Shown here in pieces: positions 1 through 8,341 of a DNA stretch of 64,000 nucleotides (positions are counted from its first letter, which is position 1; the number at the start of each line of letters is the position of its first letter). A program made the position numbers and the translations under genes. The notes under the pieces were generated by a model that was not told the origin of the DNA, searched no databases, and was given only the letters and a program-made list of their open reading frames with translations. This DNA is from DATJIG01 sp050260515 (GTDB lineage Bacteria; Pseudomonadota; Alphaproteobacteria; SMXQ01). The stretch spans positions 1 to 64,000 of the forward strand of contig JBLNCI010000040.1 of NCBI GenBank assembly GCA_050260515.1. Reading direction: 5' to 3'.

Positions 1-317
1 CCCCTGGCACTGACCCCCCAGGCAACTTGCCGCGCACCGTCTCCAGGGATCAAAACAGCGCGCCGACGGTCTGAACGGCGCCGGCGCCCACGTATGTCCG
101 AAGCACGGCTGGCAACGGCCGCAGCCGAGAGACATCGACGCTAGCCTCAAGGGCCCGCTCCGGGAGACATCCCGGAGCGGGCGCGGGGCTCGACAATCTG
201 GAATCACGGGCTGGAATCAGGGAAATGAAAGGTAGCGCACAGTGGCCCACTGCCGCAGGCGTTCGCGACGTGAGCGCGCTCCAGTCAGCCCTTCGCGCGG
301 GCGATCGCCCGCCAGCC
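1..317. other. Non-coding stretch downstream of purD
   Basis: I see no convincing gene here. The stretch lies beyond the purD stop codon. It contains one perfect inverted repeat (153-182, listed separately), and the rest is GC-rich sequence without a good start codon and Shine-Dalgarno pairing. A gene running in from the left edge cannot be excluded. Confidence 0.5.
153..182 (-). terminator. Perfect 12-bp inverted repeat, possible purD terminator
   Basis: Positions 153-164 and 171-182 are exact reverse complements separated by a 6-nt AGACAT loop. It lies about 135 nt beyond the purD stop codon. On the minus strand the stem is followed only by CCTT, so a classical U-tract is missing. It may end purD transcription, act on a transcript arriving from the left on the plus strand, or simply be an mRNA-stabilising 3' structure. 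Confidence 0.35.
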
Positions 318-1595
318 CTATGCCTTCGCGCGAGCGATGGCTCGCCAACCAATATCGCGGCGGCAGAAGCCCTCGGGCCAGCGGATGCGATCGACCGCCT
401 GGTAGGCGCGCCGCTGCGCCTCGGCGACGGTCGGCGCCATCGCCGTGACGTTGAGCACGCGGCCGCCGGTCGCGAGCAGCTTGCCGTCCTCGCGCTTGGT
501 GCCGGCGTGGAACACGGTCACGCCATCGACCTCGCCCGCGTCCTCGACGCCCTCGATCACCGTGTTCTTGGCGTACGTGCCGGGGTAGCCCTTCGCGGCC
601 ATCACGACGGTGAGCGCCGCGTCGTCGTGCCAGCGCAGATCGACGGTGTCGAGGCGGCCGTCGCGCGCGGCCAAGAGCGCCGGCAGCAGATCCGACTTGA
701 GGCGCGTCATCAGCACCTGGCACTCGGGGTCGCCGAAGCGGACGTTGTATTCGAGGAGCTGCGGGCCGTTACGGCCGATCATCAGCCCGGCGAACAGCAC
801 GCCCTTGAACGGCCGCTTCATGTCGGCCATCGCGGCGACCGTCGGATCGATGATCCGCTTCATGACGTCGGCCATCATCGCGTCGGAGACGATCGGCGCC
901 GGCGAGTACGCGCCCATGCCGCCGGTGTTGGGGCCGGAGTCGCCGTCGAACGCGCGCTTGTGGTCCTGGGCGGACGCGAGCGGCAACGCGCGGGTGCCGT
1001 CGACCAGCGCGAACACGCTCGCCTCCTCGCCGTCGAGGAACTCCTCGATCACGACCTCGGCGCCGGCGCTGCCGAACGCGCCGCCCAGGATGTCGCGCAC
1101 CGCGGCCTCGGCCTCGGGCACCGTCGCGGCGATGATCACGCCCTTGCCGGCGGCGAGGCCATCGGCCTTGACGACGATCGGAGCGCCCCGCTCGCGCACG
1201 AACTTGAGCGCGGGCTCGAGCGTCTTGAAGCGCCCGTACGCCGCGGTCGGGATGCCGTACTTGGCGCACATGTCCTTGGTGAAGCCCTTCGAGCCTTCGA
1301 GCGCGGCAGCCGCCGCGGTCGGTCCGAATGCCGGCGTGCCCTGGGCTTCGAGCTTGTCGACGAGACCGGCGCATAATGGCACCTCGGGCCCGACGACGAC
1401 GAAGTCGATCTTCTTCTCGCGGGCGAAGGTGCACAGGCCGTCGACGTCCTCGGCGGCGATCGGCACGCAGTTCGCGACCTCGGCGATGCCGGCGTTCCCG
1501 GGGGCGGCGTAGAGCTCGTCGCACAGCACCGACGCCGAGATCGCCCACGCCAGCGCGTGCTCCCGTCCGCCCGAGCCCACCACCAGCACCCGCAT
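318..1595 (-). CDS. purD: Phosphoribosylamine-glycine ligase (GAR synthetase)
   Basis: Catalyses the ATP-dependent joining of glycine to 5-phosphoribosylamine, the second step of cytosolic de novo purine synthesis. The 425-residue product has the usual family length. It opens with the N-domain glycine-rich loop VGSGGREHALAW (residues 6-17) and carries the ATP-grasp signature KADGLAAGKGV (143-153), VIEEFLDGEEASVF (182-195) and GGMGAYSPAP (225-234). It ends in the typical C-terminal RRDIGWRA segment, so the gene is complete. It is divergent from xseA, with 153 nt between the two starts. Glycine use links it loosely to the glycine riboswitch and gcv operon further right. Confidence 0.97.
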   Translation of the reverse strand: MRVLVVGSGGREHALAWAISASVLCDELYAAPGNAGIAEVANCVPIAAEDVDGLCTFAREKKIDFVVVGPEVPLCAGLVDKLEAQGTPAFGPTAAAAALEGSKGFTKDMCAKYGIPTAAYGRFKTLEPALKFVRERGAPIVVKADGLAAGKGVIIAATVPEAEAAVRDILGGAFGSAGAEVVIEEFLDGEEASVFALVDGTRALPLASAQDHKRAFDGDSGPNTGGMGAYSPAPIVSDAMMADVMKRIIDPTVAAMADMKRPFKGVLFAGLMIGRNGPQLLEYNVRFGDPECQVLMTRLKSDLLPALLAARDGRLDTVDLRWHDDAALTVVMAAKGYPGTYAKNTVIEGVEDAGEVDGVTVFHAGTKREDGKLLATGGRVLNVTAMAPTVAEAQRRAYQAVDRIRWPEGFCRRDIGWRAIARAKA

Positions 1596-1748
1596 GCCGC
1601 CTCTCCAGAGTTTGATCGAAGTCCGGGATCGCGCCCGCGCCCCATGCTCGCGCCGCGGGGCGCGTTCCTGCTACCATGCGCGTACAGGATCGCCAAGGTT
1701 CGTTTCCGGCACAGTTCGGGCAGCTTTTCCGGGTTCAGTTCGGGCTTC

Positions 1749-3227
1749 ATGGCCAACGACAGCGCAGCCAACCTCGATTTGCCGATGACCCCGGGCGGCA
1801 ACGCTCCGGTGTTCACCGTGACCGAGATCGCCGCGGCGGTGAAGCGCACCGTCGAGGAGACCTTCGGCCGCGTCCGCGTGCGCGGCGAGATCTGCGAATG
1901 GAAGGTGGCGGCCTCGGGCCACGCGTATCTCCGCCTCAAGGACACCGGCGCGATCCTCGATTCGGTGATCTGGCGCGGCAGCCTGCAGAAGCTCGGCCTT
2001 CGCCCCGAGGAGGGCATGGAGGTGATCGCCACCGGGCGCATCACCACCTACGCCGGCAAGTCGAGCTACCAGCTCATCATCGATTCGATCGAGCTCGCGG
2101 GGCAGGGCGCGCTCCTCAAGCTGATCGAGGACCGCAAGAAGCGCCTCGCCGCCGAGGGCCTGTTCGACGCCAGCCGCAAGAAGCCGCTGCCGTTCCTGCC
2201 CGAGGTGATCGGCGTCGTGACGTCGCCGAAGGGCGCCGTGATCCGCGACATCCTCCACCGCCTCGCCGACCGCTTTCCGCGCCACGTGCTGATCTGGCCG
2301 GTGCCGGTGCAGGGCGAGGGCGCCGCCGAGAAGATCGCGGCGGCCATCGACGGCTTCAACGCGCTCGCTATCGACGGACGCGTGGCGCGGCCCGACCTCC
2401 TCATCGTCGCGCGCGGCGGCGGCAGCCTCGAGGACCTGATGCCGTTCAACGAGGAGGTCGTGGTGCGCGCCGCCGCCGCGTCCGACATCCCGCTGATCTC
2501 GGCGGTCGGCCACGAGACCGACACCACGCTGATCGACTACGCGTCGGACCGCCGCGCGCCGACGCCGACCGCCGCCGCCGAGATGGCGGTGCCGGTGCGG
2601 CGCGAGCTGATCGAGCTGGTCTCCGACCGCACCCATCGCCTGCTGACCTGTACCGGCCGCTTCCTCACCGAGCGCGAGGAGAAGGTGCGCAACTGCGGCC
2701 GCCTCTTGGGCGATCCGTCGCGGCTGCTCGAAGGCCCGACCCAGGCGCTCGACCGCTGCGCCGAGCGCCTTAAATCGGCGCTGTCGCTCTACGTCCGCAA
2801 GGAGGAGCACAAGCTCGCCGACGCTGCGGGCGGTCTTCGTCCCGCGGTGATCCGCTCGCGGATCGGCGAGTGCGAGGCGCGGCTCAAGGAGGAGTCGCGC
2901 GCGCTCCGTGGCGCGGGCGCGCGGCTGCTGGAAGCGCCGCGGCAGAGCCTCGCGATGGCGGCGAAGCTCCTCGAGAATCTCAGCTACAAGTCGGTGCTCG
3001 ATCGCGGCTTCGCGGTGGTGCGGGATTCGTCGGGCCACGCGGTCACGCTGGCTGCGGCCGCCGCGACGGCGGGCCAGGTGGCGATCGAGTTCGCCGACGG
3101 CACGGTCGGCGCGACGATCGGCGACGCGCCGGCGGCGAACCCGGCAGCCGCGCCGAAGCCGGCGCCCGCCGCCAAGCCGAAGCGCAAGCCCGAGCCGGGC
3201 GCGTCGGGGCAGGGGTCGCTGCTATGA
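1749..3227 (+). CDS. xseA: Exodeoxyribonuclease VII large subunit
   Basis: Large subunit of ExoVII, which degrades single-stranded DNA in both directions in complex with several XseB subunits. The 492-residue protein starts at the ATG giving MANDSAANLD. An N-terminal OB-fold follows (FTVTEIAAAVKRTVEETF, then RGEICEWK), and then the catalytic domain with VVTSPKGAVIRDILHRL, LIVARGGGSLEDLMPFNEE and AVGHETDTTLIDYASD. The C-terminus is an Ala/Pro/Lys-rich tail. Upstream in-frame codons extend the frame but overlap purD and lack family similarity, so I chose 1749. The stop overlaps the next ATG (ATGA), suggesting translational coupling. Confidence 0.96.
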   Translation: MANDSAANLDLPMTPGGNAPVFTVTEIAAAVKRTVEETFGRVRVRGEICEWKVAASGHAYLRLKDTGAILDSVIWRGSLQKLGLRPEEGMEVIATGRITTYAGKSSYQLIIDSIELAGQGALLKLIEDRKKRLAAEGLFDASRKKPLPFLPEVIGVVTSPKGAVIRDILHRLADRFPRHVLIWPVPVQGEGAAEKIAAAIDGFNALAIDGRVARPDLLIVARGGGSLEDLMPFNEEVVVRAAAASDIPLISAVGHETDTTLIDYASDRRAPTPTAAAEMAVPVRRELIELVSDRTHRLLTCTGRFLTEREEKVRNCGRLLGDPSRLLEGPTQALDRCAERLKSALSLYVRKEEHKLADAAGGLRPAVIRSRIGECEARLKEESRALRGAGARLLEAPRQSLAMAAKLLENLSYKSVLDRGFAVVRDSSGHAVTLAAAAATAGQVAIEFADGTVGATIGDAPAANPAAAPKPAPAAKPKRKPEPGASGQGSLL

Positions 3228-4102
3228 GGTTCGATGCGATGACGATCGCGCGCCGCGGATTCCTGACGCTCGCCGTGCTTGCGCCGGCATTCGTCGCCGC
3301 CCCGTCGCTCGCCCGCGCCGACGAGGCGATTCCGGTGTCGGGCTCCATGAGCCAGGGCGGCTTGCTGGTCGGCACACTGCCGCCGGGGTCGACGCTCAAG
3401 GCCAACGGCGTCGCCGTGCCGCTCGCCGCGTCGGGCGCGTTCGCGATCGGGCTCGCTCGCGACGCCGGGCCGACGCTCGCGCTCGTCGCCGACATCCCGG
3501 GCCACAGCATGGTGACGCGCGAGCTCGCGATCGCGAAGCGCGCGTGGGATATCCAGCGCATCGACGGCCTGCCCGAAGGCAAGGTCAGCGAGTTCTCCGC
3601 CGCCGACGTCGTCGCCATCAAGGACGAGCAGGCGAAGATCGCCGACTCCCGCTCCCACGTCCGCGACGCCGACGCGTTCACGCACGGATTCGTCTGGCCC
3701 GCCCACGGCCCGATCTCCGGCGTCTACGGCAGCCAGAGGATTCTCAACGGCCAGCCGCGCGCGCCGCATCTCGGACTCGACATCGCCGCGCCGTTGGGCG
3801 CGCCGGTGGTCGCCGCGGCGGACGGAATCGTCCGGCTGGTCGGGCCGGGCCTGTTCTTCAACGGCAACGTCGTCGTGCTCGATCACGGTCTCGGGCTGAC
3901 GACGGTGTACGCGCATCTCTCCCGGATCGACGTGCGCGAGGGCCAGACGGTGACCAAGGGCGAGGTCATCGGCGCGGTCGGAAAGAGCGGCCGAGTGACC
4001 GGACCGCACCTCCATTTCGGCCTCAATCTGCGCGGCGTCGGACTCGATCCGGCCCAGGTCCTCGGGGTACAAACGGCGCCTATCACACCCCCGGCGCTGT
4101 GA
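3224..4102 (+). CDS. M23 family metallopeptidase (murein hydrolase type), exported
   Basis: Predicted exported peptidoglycan endopeptidase or LytM-domain protein of 292 residues. The N-terminus has a twin-arginine-like or Sec signal (ARRGFLTLAVLAPAFVAAPSLARA), so it should act in the periplasm. The C-terminal LytM domain keeps the zinc ligands: HLGLD (H182, D186) and HLHFGLN (about 262-268). These suggest it is enzymatically active rather than a degenerate activator. A second in-frame ATG at 3239 (MTIARRGF) would put the twin arginines nearer the N-terminus. It overlaps xseA by ATGA. The coupling of xseA to an M23 peptidase is a chromosomal arrangement rather than an obvious pathway. Confidence 0.92.
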   Translation: MRFDAMTIARRGFLTLAVLAPAFVAAPSLARADEAIPVSGSMSQGGLLVGTLPPGSTLKANGVAVPLAASGAFAIGLARDAGPTLALVADIPGHSMVTRELAIAKRAWDIQRIDGLPEGKVSEFSAADVVAIKDEQAKIADSRSHVRDADAFTHGFVWPAHGPISGVYGSQRILNGQPRAPHLGLDIAAPLGAPVVAAADGIVRLVGPGLFFNGNVVVLDHGLGLTTVYAHLSRIDVREGQTVTKGEVIGAVGKSGRVTGPHLHFGLNLRGVGLDPAQVLGVQTAPITPPAL

Positions 4103-4139
4103 AACCAAGCTGCTGATTTTAAAGCGCGAATCGCAATCC

Positions 4140-4168
4140 TTGACGGTCCTTTAAGCGACTCGCTAGGT
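4140..4168 (+). promoter_or_regulatory. Sigma-70-type promoter for candidate small RNA
   Basis: TTGACG at 4140-4145 is followed, after exactly 17 nt, by CTAGGT at 4163-4168. This resembles the alphaproteobacterial housekeeping pattern CTTGAC-N17-CTATAT. No start codon with a Shine-Dalgarno sequence follows. Instead, structured sequence leads to a strong terminator about 125 nt downstream. Confidence 0.55.
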
Positions 4169-4174
4169 TGCCCT

Positions 4175-4297
4175 CGGGTTTCCGGACGTACGGCCCGGTC
4201 ACCTCTTCGGTGCCGCTCCCGAGGGAGCGGCCATCGTTTGACGATCTGCAAAACTCAGCGCCACCCTCCGCCCTTCGGCGGGCGGTGGCGCTTTTTC
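4175..4297 (+). ncRNA. Candidate structured small RNA, family not recognised
   Basis: This stretch lies between convergent genes, begins just after a good promoter and ends in a Rho-independent terminator, giving a predicted transcript of roughly 120 nt. Local hairpins can be read directly: CACC/GGTG around a TCTTC loop near 4200, GCCGCTCCC/GGGAGCGGC near 4211-4230, ATCGT/ACGAT near 4233-4245, and the terminator stem. It lacks the conserved SRP RNA loop, shows no tmRNA features, and I could not match it to 6S RNA. A riboswitch is unlikely because the next gene is on the opposite strand. The 5' boundary is inferred from the promoter. Confidence 0.5.
4257..4297 (+). terminator. Strong Rho-independent terminator between convergent genes
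   Basis: AGCGCCACC (4257-4265) pairs with GGTGGCGCT (4284-4292). An inner CCGCC/GGCGG stem sits around a CTTC loop, and TTTTCT follows directly. On the minus strand the stem is followed by GAGTTTT, so it may also stop lpxL transcripts arriving from the right. Confidence 0.85.
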
Positions 4298-4315
4298 TAT
4301 GCGTCGCCCAACCGG

Positions 4316-5218
4316 TCAGTCCGGCCAGCGCCGGTGCAGCCACAGCCACTGCCCGGGGCGCTCGCGGATCCAGCGCTCGATGGCGCGGTTGACCTCGGCG
4401 GTCACCGCGGCGACGTCGGCATGGCGGTCGCCGGTGCGGCGGATCGCGAGCGGCGGCTCGACGACGATGCGGAAGCGGAAGCCGCCCTCGCGCACGACGT
4501 GGATCGGCACTAGCGGGCAGTCGTACTTGAGGGCGAACTGCGCGACCGCCGGCGCCGTCATCGCCGGGCGTCCGAAGAACGGCACGGCGATCCCGTCGTT
4601 CATTTTCTGATCCGGCAGCAGACCGAGATGCCCGCCGGATTGCAGGATGGCGAGCGCGCGCTTGGCGCCCTCGCGCCCCTTGGGCAGCAGCTCGCCCGGG
4701 AGATTGGCGCGGCCGCGGCGGATCAGCTCGTCGGCGGTGGGATTGTTCGCCGCGCGGTAGACCACGCCGAGCGGCAGCCCGCGCTGCGTCACCGCGATCG
4801 CCGCGAGCTCCCAGTTGCCGATGTGCGCGGTGAAGAAGATGCCGGGCAGGCCGTCGTCGCGCAGGCGGTCGATATGCTCCGCGCCGTCGACGGTGACGCG
4901 CGGGTCGTTGTAGACGTCGAGCCGCGGCAGGTGCGGGAACTCGCCGGCGACGCGGCCGAGATTGTCCCACACCGCGCGCACGGTCGCCTCGAGCTCGTCG
5001 TCCATCATCTCGGGAAAGGCCGCGGCGAGATTGCGCCGCGCGATGCGGCTTACGCCGACATGCGGCCCGACGGCGCGGGCGAGCGCGCCGGCGATGGCCG
5101 ACGCGCGCTCCGGCGACAGCGCCGCGAACAGCGCCCACACGCCGCGCAGCAGCGCGCCCTCGATCGCATGGCCGATCCTGAGCAGCATCGGGCGGCGGTC
5201 CGTCGTCGCGTCAGGCAC
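4316..5218 (-). CDS. lpxL: Lipid A biosynthesis acyltransferase (LpxL/HtrB family)
   Basis: A 300-residue inner-membrane acyltransferase that adds a secondary acyl chain to Kdo-lipid A. The catalytic HX4E motif is present as HIGNWE (H132-E137). A hydrophobic N-terminal helix (GALLRGVWALFAAL) would anchor it to the membrane, and conserved family segments follow (GVVYRAANNP, LLPDQKMNDG, PFFGRPAMT). It is the last gene of the pmbA-DUF374-waaA-lpxK-lpxL run and overlaps the lpxK stop by 8 nt. The substrate chain length, and whether it is LpxL- or LpxM-like, cannot be told from sequence alone. Confidence 0.93.
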   Translation of the reverse strand: MPDATTDRRPMLLRIGHAIEGALLRGVWALFAALSPERASAIAGALARAVGPHVGVSRIARRNLAAAFPEMMDDELEATVRAVWDNLGRVAGEFPHLPRLDVYNDPRVTVDGAEHIDRLRDDGLPGIFFTAHIGNWELAAIAVTQRGLPLGVVYRAANNPTADELIRRGRANLPGELLPKGREGAKRALAILQSGGHLGLLPDQKMNDGIAVPFFGRPAMTAPAVAQFALKYDCPLVPIHVVREGGFRFRIVVEPPLAIRRTGDRHADVAAVTAEVNRAIERWIRERPGQWLWLHRRWPD

Positions 5219-6227
5219 GGACCGCCTCCGGCGCCGCGGCGCGGGCGAGGATCGGCTCGAGCAGGCGCGCGAGCGCCGCGCGGTCGGTCGCGAGCGACAC
5301 CGGCAGCGCGGTCACGCGCTCGCGTGCCGCGCCATCGAGCCGCACCCAGTCCTTTTCGGTGGTGACGAGGCGGGCGCTCGCGCGCTCGGCCGCGCCGAAC
5401 AGCGCCGCGAGGTCGGCGGCGGTGAAGCGGTGATGATCGGGGAAGCTGCGCTCGCCGACGATCTCGGCGCCGCACGCGGCGAGGGTCGCGAAGAACTTTC
5501 CCGGGCGGCCGATGCCGGCGAACGCCACGACTCGCGCGCCCTTGAGCCCGTTGGCGGCCGCGGGATCGGGTTCCAGGCGCGCGGCGAGGATCGGGAGATC
5601 GGATCGTCCCGCTCTCACGCGCGCGGCCACGCCGTAGGTGTCGTCGCCGACGACAATGATTGCGTCGGCCCGGCCGAGCGCTGCCGTCACCGGCTCGCGC
5701 AACGGGCCCGCCGGCATCATCCGGCCGTTGCCGAAACCGGCCCCGCCGTCGACGACCAGAAGGGACAGGTCCTTGGCGATGGTCGGATTCTGCAGGCCGT
5801 CGTCGAGCACCACGAGCTTCGCCCCGGCGACCGCCGCCGCCTGCGCGCCGGCGACGCGATCGCGCGCGACCCAAGTCGGCGCGGAACGCGCGAGCAGCAG
5901 CGCCTCGTCGCCGACTTCGGCGGCGGTATGACGCTCGGGATCGACCCGCACCGGGCCCGGCAGGCCGCCGCCGTAGCCGCGTGTCACCGCGTGCGCGAAG
6001 TCGGCGCCATGTCGTTCGGCGATCAGGCCGAGGCAGGCGAGCGCGGTCGGCGTCTTGCCGGCGCCGCCGACAGTGACGTTGCCGATGCAGATCACCGGGA
6101 GCGGCGCCCGTGCCGGAGTCGCCGCCTTCGCGCGCAGCCAGCCCGCGGCGCGCCACAGCCACGCCGCCGGCGCGAGCGCGTCCGCCTGCCATCCGCCCTT
6201 GTCCCAGAACACCGGTGCCCGCATCAC
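5211..6227 (-). CDS. lpxK: Tetraacyldisaccharide 4'-kinase
   Basis: Phosphorylates the 4' position of the tetraacyldisaccharide-1-phosphate precursor to make lipid IVA at the inner membrane. The 338-residue product has the family P-loop GNVTVGGAGKT (about residues 49-59) and the usual downstream blocks (LVVLDDGLQNP, FAGIGRPGKFFATL, FPDHHRFTAADL). Its ATG overlaps the waaA stop (ATGA), and its own stop overlaps lpxL. The three genes are therefore probably translated together. Confidence 0.96.
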   Translation of the reverse strand: MMRAPVFWDKGGWQADALAPAAWLWRAAGWLRAKAATPARAPLPVICIGNVTVGGAGKTPTALACLGLIAERHGADFAHAVTRGYGGGLPGPVRVDPERHTAAEVGDEALLLARSAPTWVARDRVAGAQAAAVAGAKLVVLDDGLQNPTIAKDLSLLVVDGGAGFGNGRMMPAGPLREPVTAALGRADAIIVVGDDTYGVAARVRAGRSDLPILAARLEPDPAAANGLKGARVVAFAGIGRPGKFFATLAACGAEIVGERSFPDHHRFTAADLAALFGAAERASARLVTTEKDWVRLDGAARERVTALPVSLATDRAALARLLEPILARAAAPEAVRA

Positions 6228-7531
6228 GGCCGCATCTCCGAGGTGGCAGGCGAGGTGGCGGGCGCCGGCAGCGCTGCGAGCAGCGGCTCCAGGTGCGACA
6301 GCACCGCGTCGAGAATGCCCTCCTTGCCGGTGGCGATCGCAAATCCCGCGCTCGCCGCCGCGTCGCGCGCGTCGCGATCGTCGAGCAGATGAGCGACCCG
6401 CTCCTCGATGCCTGACTCGTCGCTGGCGCGGAAGGCGGCCCCGGCCGCGAGCAGCTCGGCGGCGACGGCGGTGAAGTTCTCCATGTGCGGGCCGAACAGC
6501 ACCGCGGCGCCGAGCCGCGCCGGCTCGAGCGGGTTTTGGCCGCCGTGGGGCACGAGCGACCCGCCGACGAACACGACGCTGGCCAGACGGAACAAGAGCC
6601 CAAGCTCGCCCAAGGTGTCGGCGAGATAGATGTCCGTTTCGGGACCGATCGGATCGCCCGCCGAGCGGCGGGACACGACGAGGCCCTGCTGCTCGAGGTC
6701 GCGGGTGATGGCCTCGCCGCGGTGCGGGTGGCGCGGCGCGATCATCGTCACGATGCCGGCGAAGCGTTCGCGCAGCAGCATGTGGGCGCGGGCGATCACG
6801 GCCTCCTCTCCCTCATGGGTCGAGGCGGCGAGCCAGCGCGGCCGCTCGCCGAGGAGCCGCCCCATCACCCACAGCTCGTTGGGGTCGCACGCGAGCGGCC
6901 CCGCGGCGAACTTGAGGTTGCCCGCCATCACGACCTTGCGCGCACCCAGCGCCGTCAGCCGCTCCGCGCTGTCCTGGTCCTGCGCGAGAGCGATCGCGAA
7001 GCTTTCGACCAGCGGCCGGATCAGGCTCGGGAACCGCTGCCAGCCACGGTAGCTGCGGGCGGAGATGCGGGCGTTGACGAGCGCCATCGGAATGCCGCGC
7101 TTGTGGGTCTCGATCATCATCGTCGGCCAGAACTCGGATTCCACGAGGATCGCGAGATCGGGACGCCAGTGCCCGAGGAACCGCCGCACCCAGTCGGGAT
7201 GATCGACCGGCACGAACTGGTGGAACGCGCGCTCGGGCAGCCGCCCGGCCAGCAACCGTGCCGAGGTGACCGTCCCCGTCGTGACGAGCACGTGGGGTCT
7301 GGCCGGCGACGCGGTGATGCGCTCGATCAGCCGCAGCACCGAGAACGCTTCGCCGATCGACGCCGCGTGCAGCCACACCAGCGCGCCGTCGGGGCGCGTG
7401 CGCGAAGCGATACCGAAACGTTCTCCGATCCGGCTTGCGTCCTCGCGGCCGCGCCGGACGCGCCGCTGCAGGTACAGCCGGATCAACGGCTCGCCGAGCC
7501 GCGCGACGTTCGCATAGAGCGCGGCGATCAC
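6224..7531 (-). CDS. waaA: 3-deoxy-D-manno-octulosonic acid transferase (Kdo transferase)
   Basis: Transfers Kdo from CMP-Kdo to lipid IVA on the cytoplasmic face of the inner membrane. I start it at the GTG at 7531, which overlaps the DUF374 stop as GTGA and gives 435 residues beginning MIAALYANVARLGEPLIRLY, the typical N-terminus. The predicted catalytic glutamate lies in WLHAASIGE (E61). A GT-B fold with VESEFWPTMM, ARISARSYRGW and the C-terminal GGQNPLEPA motif follows. The frame stays open further upstream through the antisense of DUF374, but that part has no family similarity. Confidence 0.95.
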   Translation of the reverse strand: MIAALYANVARLGEPLIRLYLQRRVRRGREDASRIGERFGIASRTRPDGALVWLHAASIGEAFSVLRLIERITASPARPHVLVTTGTVTSARLLAGRLPERAFHQFVPVDHPDWVRRFLGHWRPDLAILVESEFWPTMMIETHKRGIPMALVNARISARSYRGWQRFPSLIRPLVESFAIALAQDQDSAERLTALGARKVVMAGNLKFAAGPLACDPNELWVMGRLLGERPRWLAASTHEGEEAVIARAHMLLRERFAGIVTMIAPRHPHRGEAITRDLEQQGLVVSRRSAGDPIGPETDIYLADTLGELGLLFRLASVVFVGGSLVPHGGQNPLEPARLGAAVLFGPHMENFTAVAAELLAAGAAFRASDESGIEERVAHLLDDRDARDAAASAGFAIATGKEGILDAVLSHLEPLLAALPAPATSPATSEMRP

Positions 7532-8301
7532 GTGACGCTCTCCGGTTCCACGGGGGCGGGAGCCGGCGCGATCGGCGCCACGCCCATGATGCGATCGGCC
7601 TCGTCGGCGAGCGCGTTCATGCGCTGCTCGAGGAGGAGCCGCTGCGCCTCCATGCTGGCGGGATCGCCGTCGCTCGGCACCGCGATCGGCTCGCCCCACA
7701 CGAACACACCGCGCCCGAATGGCGACGGCAGGATGAAGCGGTCCCAGCTGCCGATCACCTTGCGGGGAGTCGCCGAGTAGGTCGCGGGCACCAGCGGCAC
7801 GCCGCTCATCCGGGCGAGCACGATGGCTCCCATGCTCGCGCGCATGCGCGGTCCGCGCGGGCCGTCGGGAGTGATGCCGGCGCAGGCGCCACCGCGCAGC
7901 AGCCGGGCAAGCTGGCGTAGCGCCGCGGTTCCGCCCTTGCGGGTCGAACCGGTGACCGTGTCGATGTTGAAGTGGCCCATTACCGCCGTGGTCAGGCGAC
8001 CGTCGGCGTGCGGTGAGCTCAGCATGTAGAACGGCACGTCGGAGCGCCACGCCAGATTCATCATCAACAGCCGGCCGTGCCAGAAGCAGACGATGAACGA
8101 TTTGCCTTCGGTGCGGAGTCGTTCGGGAATGTCACCGCGCACCGTGTGCCACCGGCTGGTCGCGTGGACCAGCCGGATGTAGCCCGCGATCAGCGCGGCG
8201 ACGGCGCGCCGCACGGGGGGCTGTTGCAGGATGCGGCGGTAAAGCTTCAACGACTCTGCGCCCGTCGAACAGTGGGTGGTGCGCGGGACCGGCCGCGACA
8301 A
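7528..8301 (-). CDS. DUF374 lysophospholipid acyltransferase-like protein
   Basis: A 257-residue protein of the DUF374 family, commonly encoded beside waaA and lpxK in alphaproteobacteria and related to LPLAT/LpxL-type acyltransferases. Recognisable segments are SFIVCFWHGRLLMM (an H-centred acyltransferase-like block), GSTRKGGTAALRQL and GITPDGPRGPRM. The C-terminus is a Pro/Ala-rich tail. The exact acyl substrate is not established for the family. Gene position suggests a role in envelope lipid assembly. It overlaps waaA by GTGA and lies 40 nt downstream of pmbA. Confidence 0.88.
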   Translation of the reverse strand: MSRPVPRTTHCSTGAESLKLYRRILQQPPVRRAVAALIAGYIRLVHATSRWHTVRGDIPERLRTEGKSFIVCFWHGRLLMMNLAWRSDVPFYMLSSPHADGRLTTAVMGHFNIDTVTGSTRKGGTAALRQLARLLRGGACAGITPDGPRGPRMRASMGAIVLARMSGVPLVPATYSATPRKVIGSWDRFILPSPFGRGVFVWGEPIAVPSDGDPASMEAQRLLLEQRMNALADEADRIMGVAPIAPAPAPVEPESVT

Positions 8302-8341
8302 CCGTCGCCCGCTTTTACCACGGGCTCCGAAACCGGGAAAA

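Noticed and set aside
4103..4315. The convergent gap as a riboswitch or as a short coding gene
   Set aside because: The gene that follows is on the opposite strand, so no leader can exist. Short frames here have no ribosome site and would run through the terminator.
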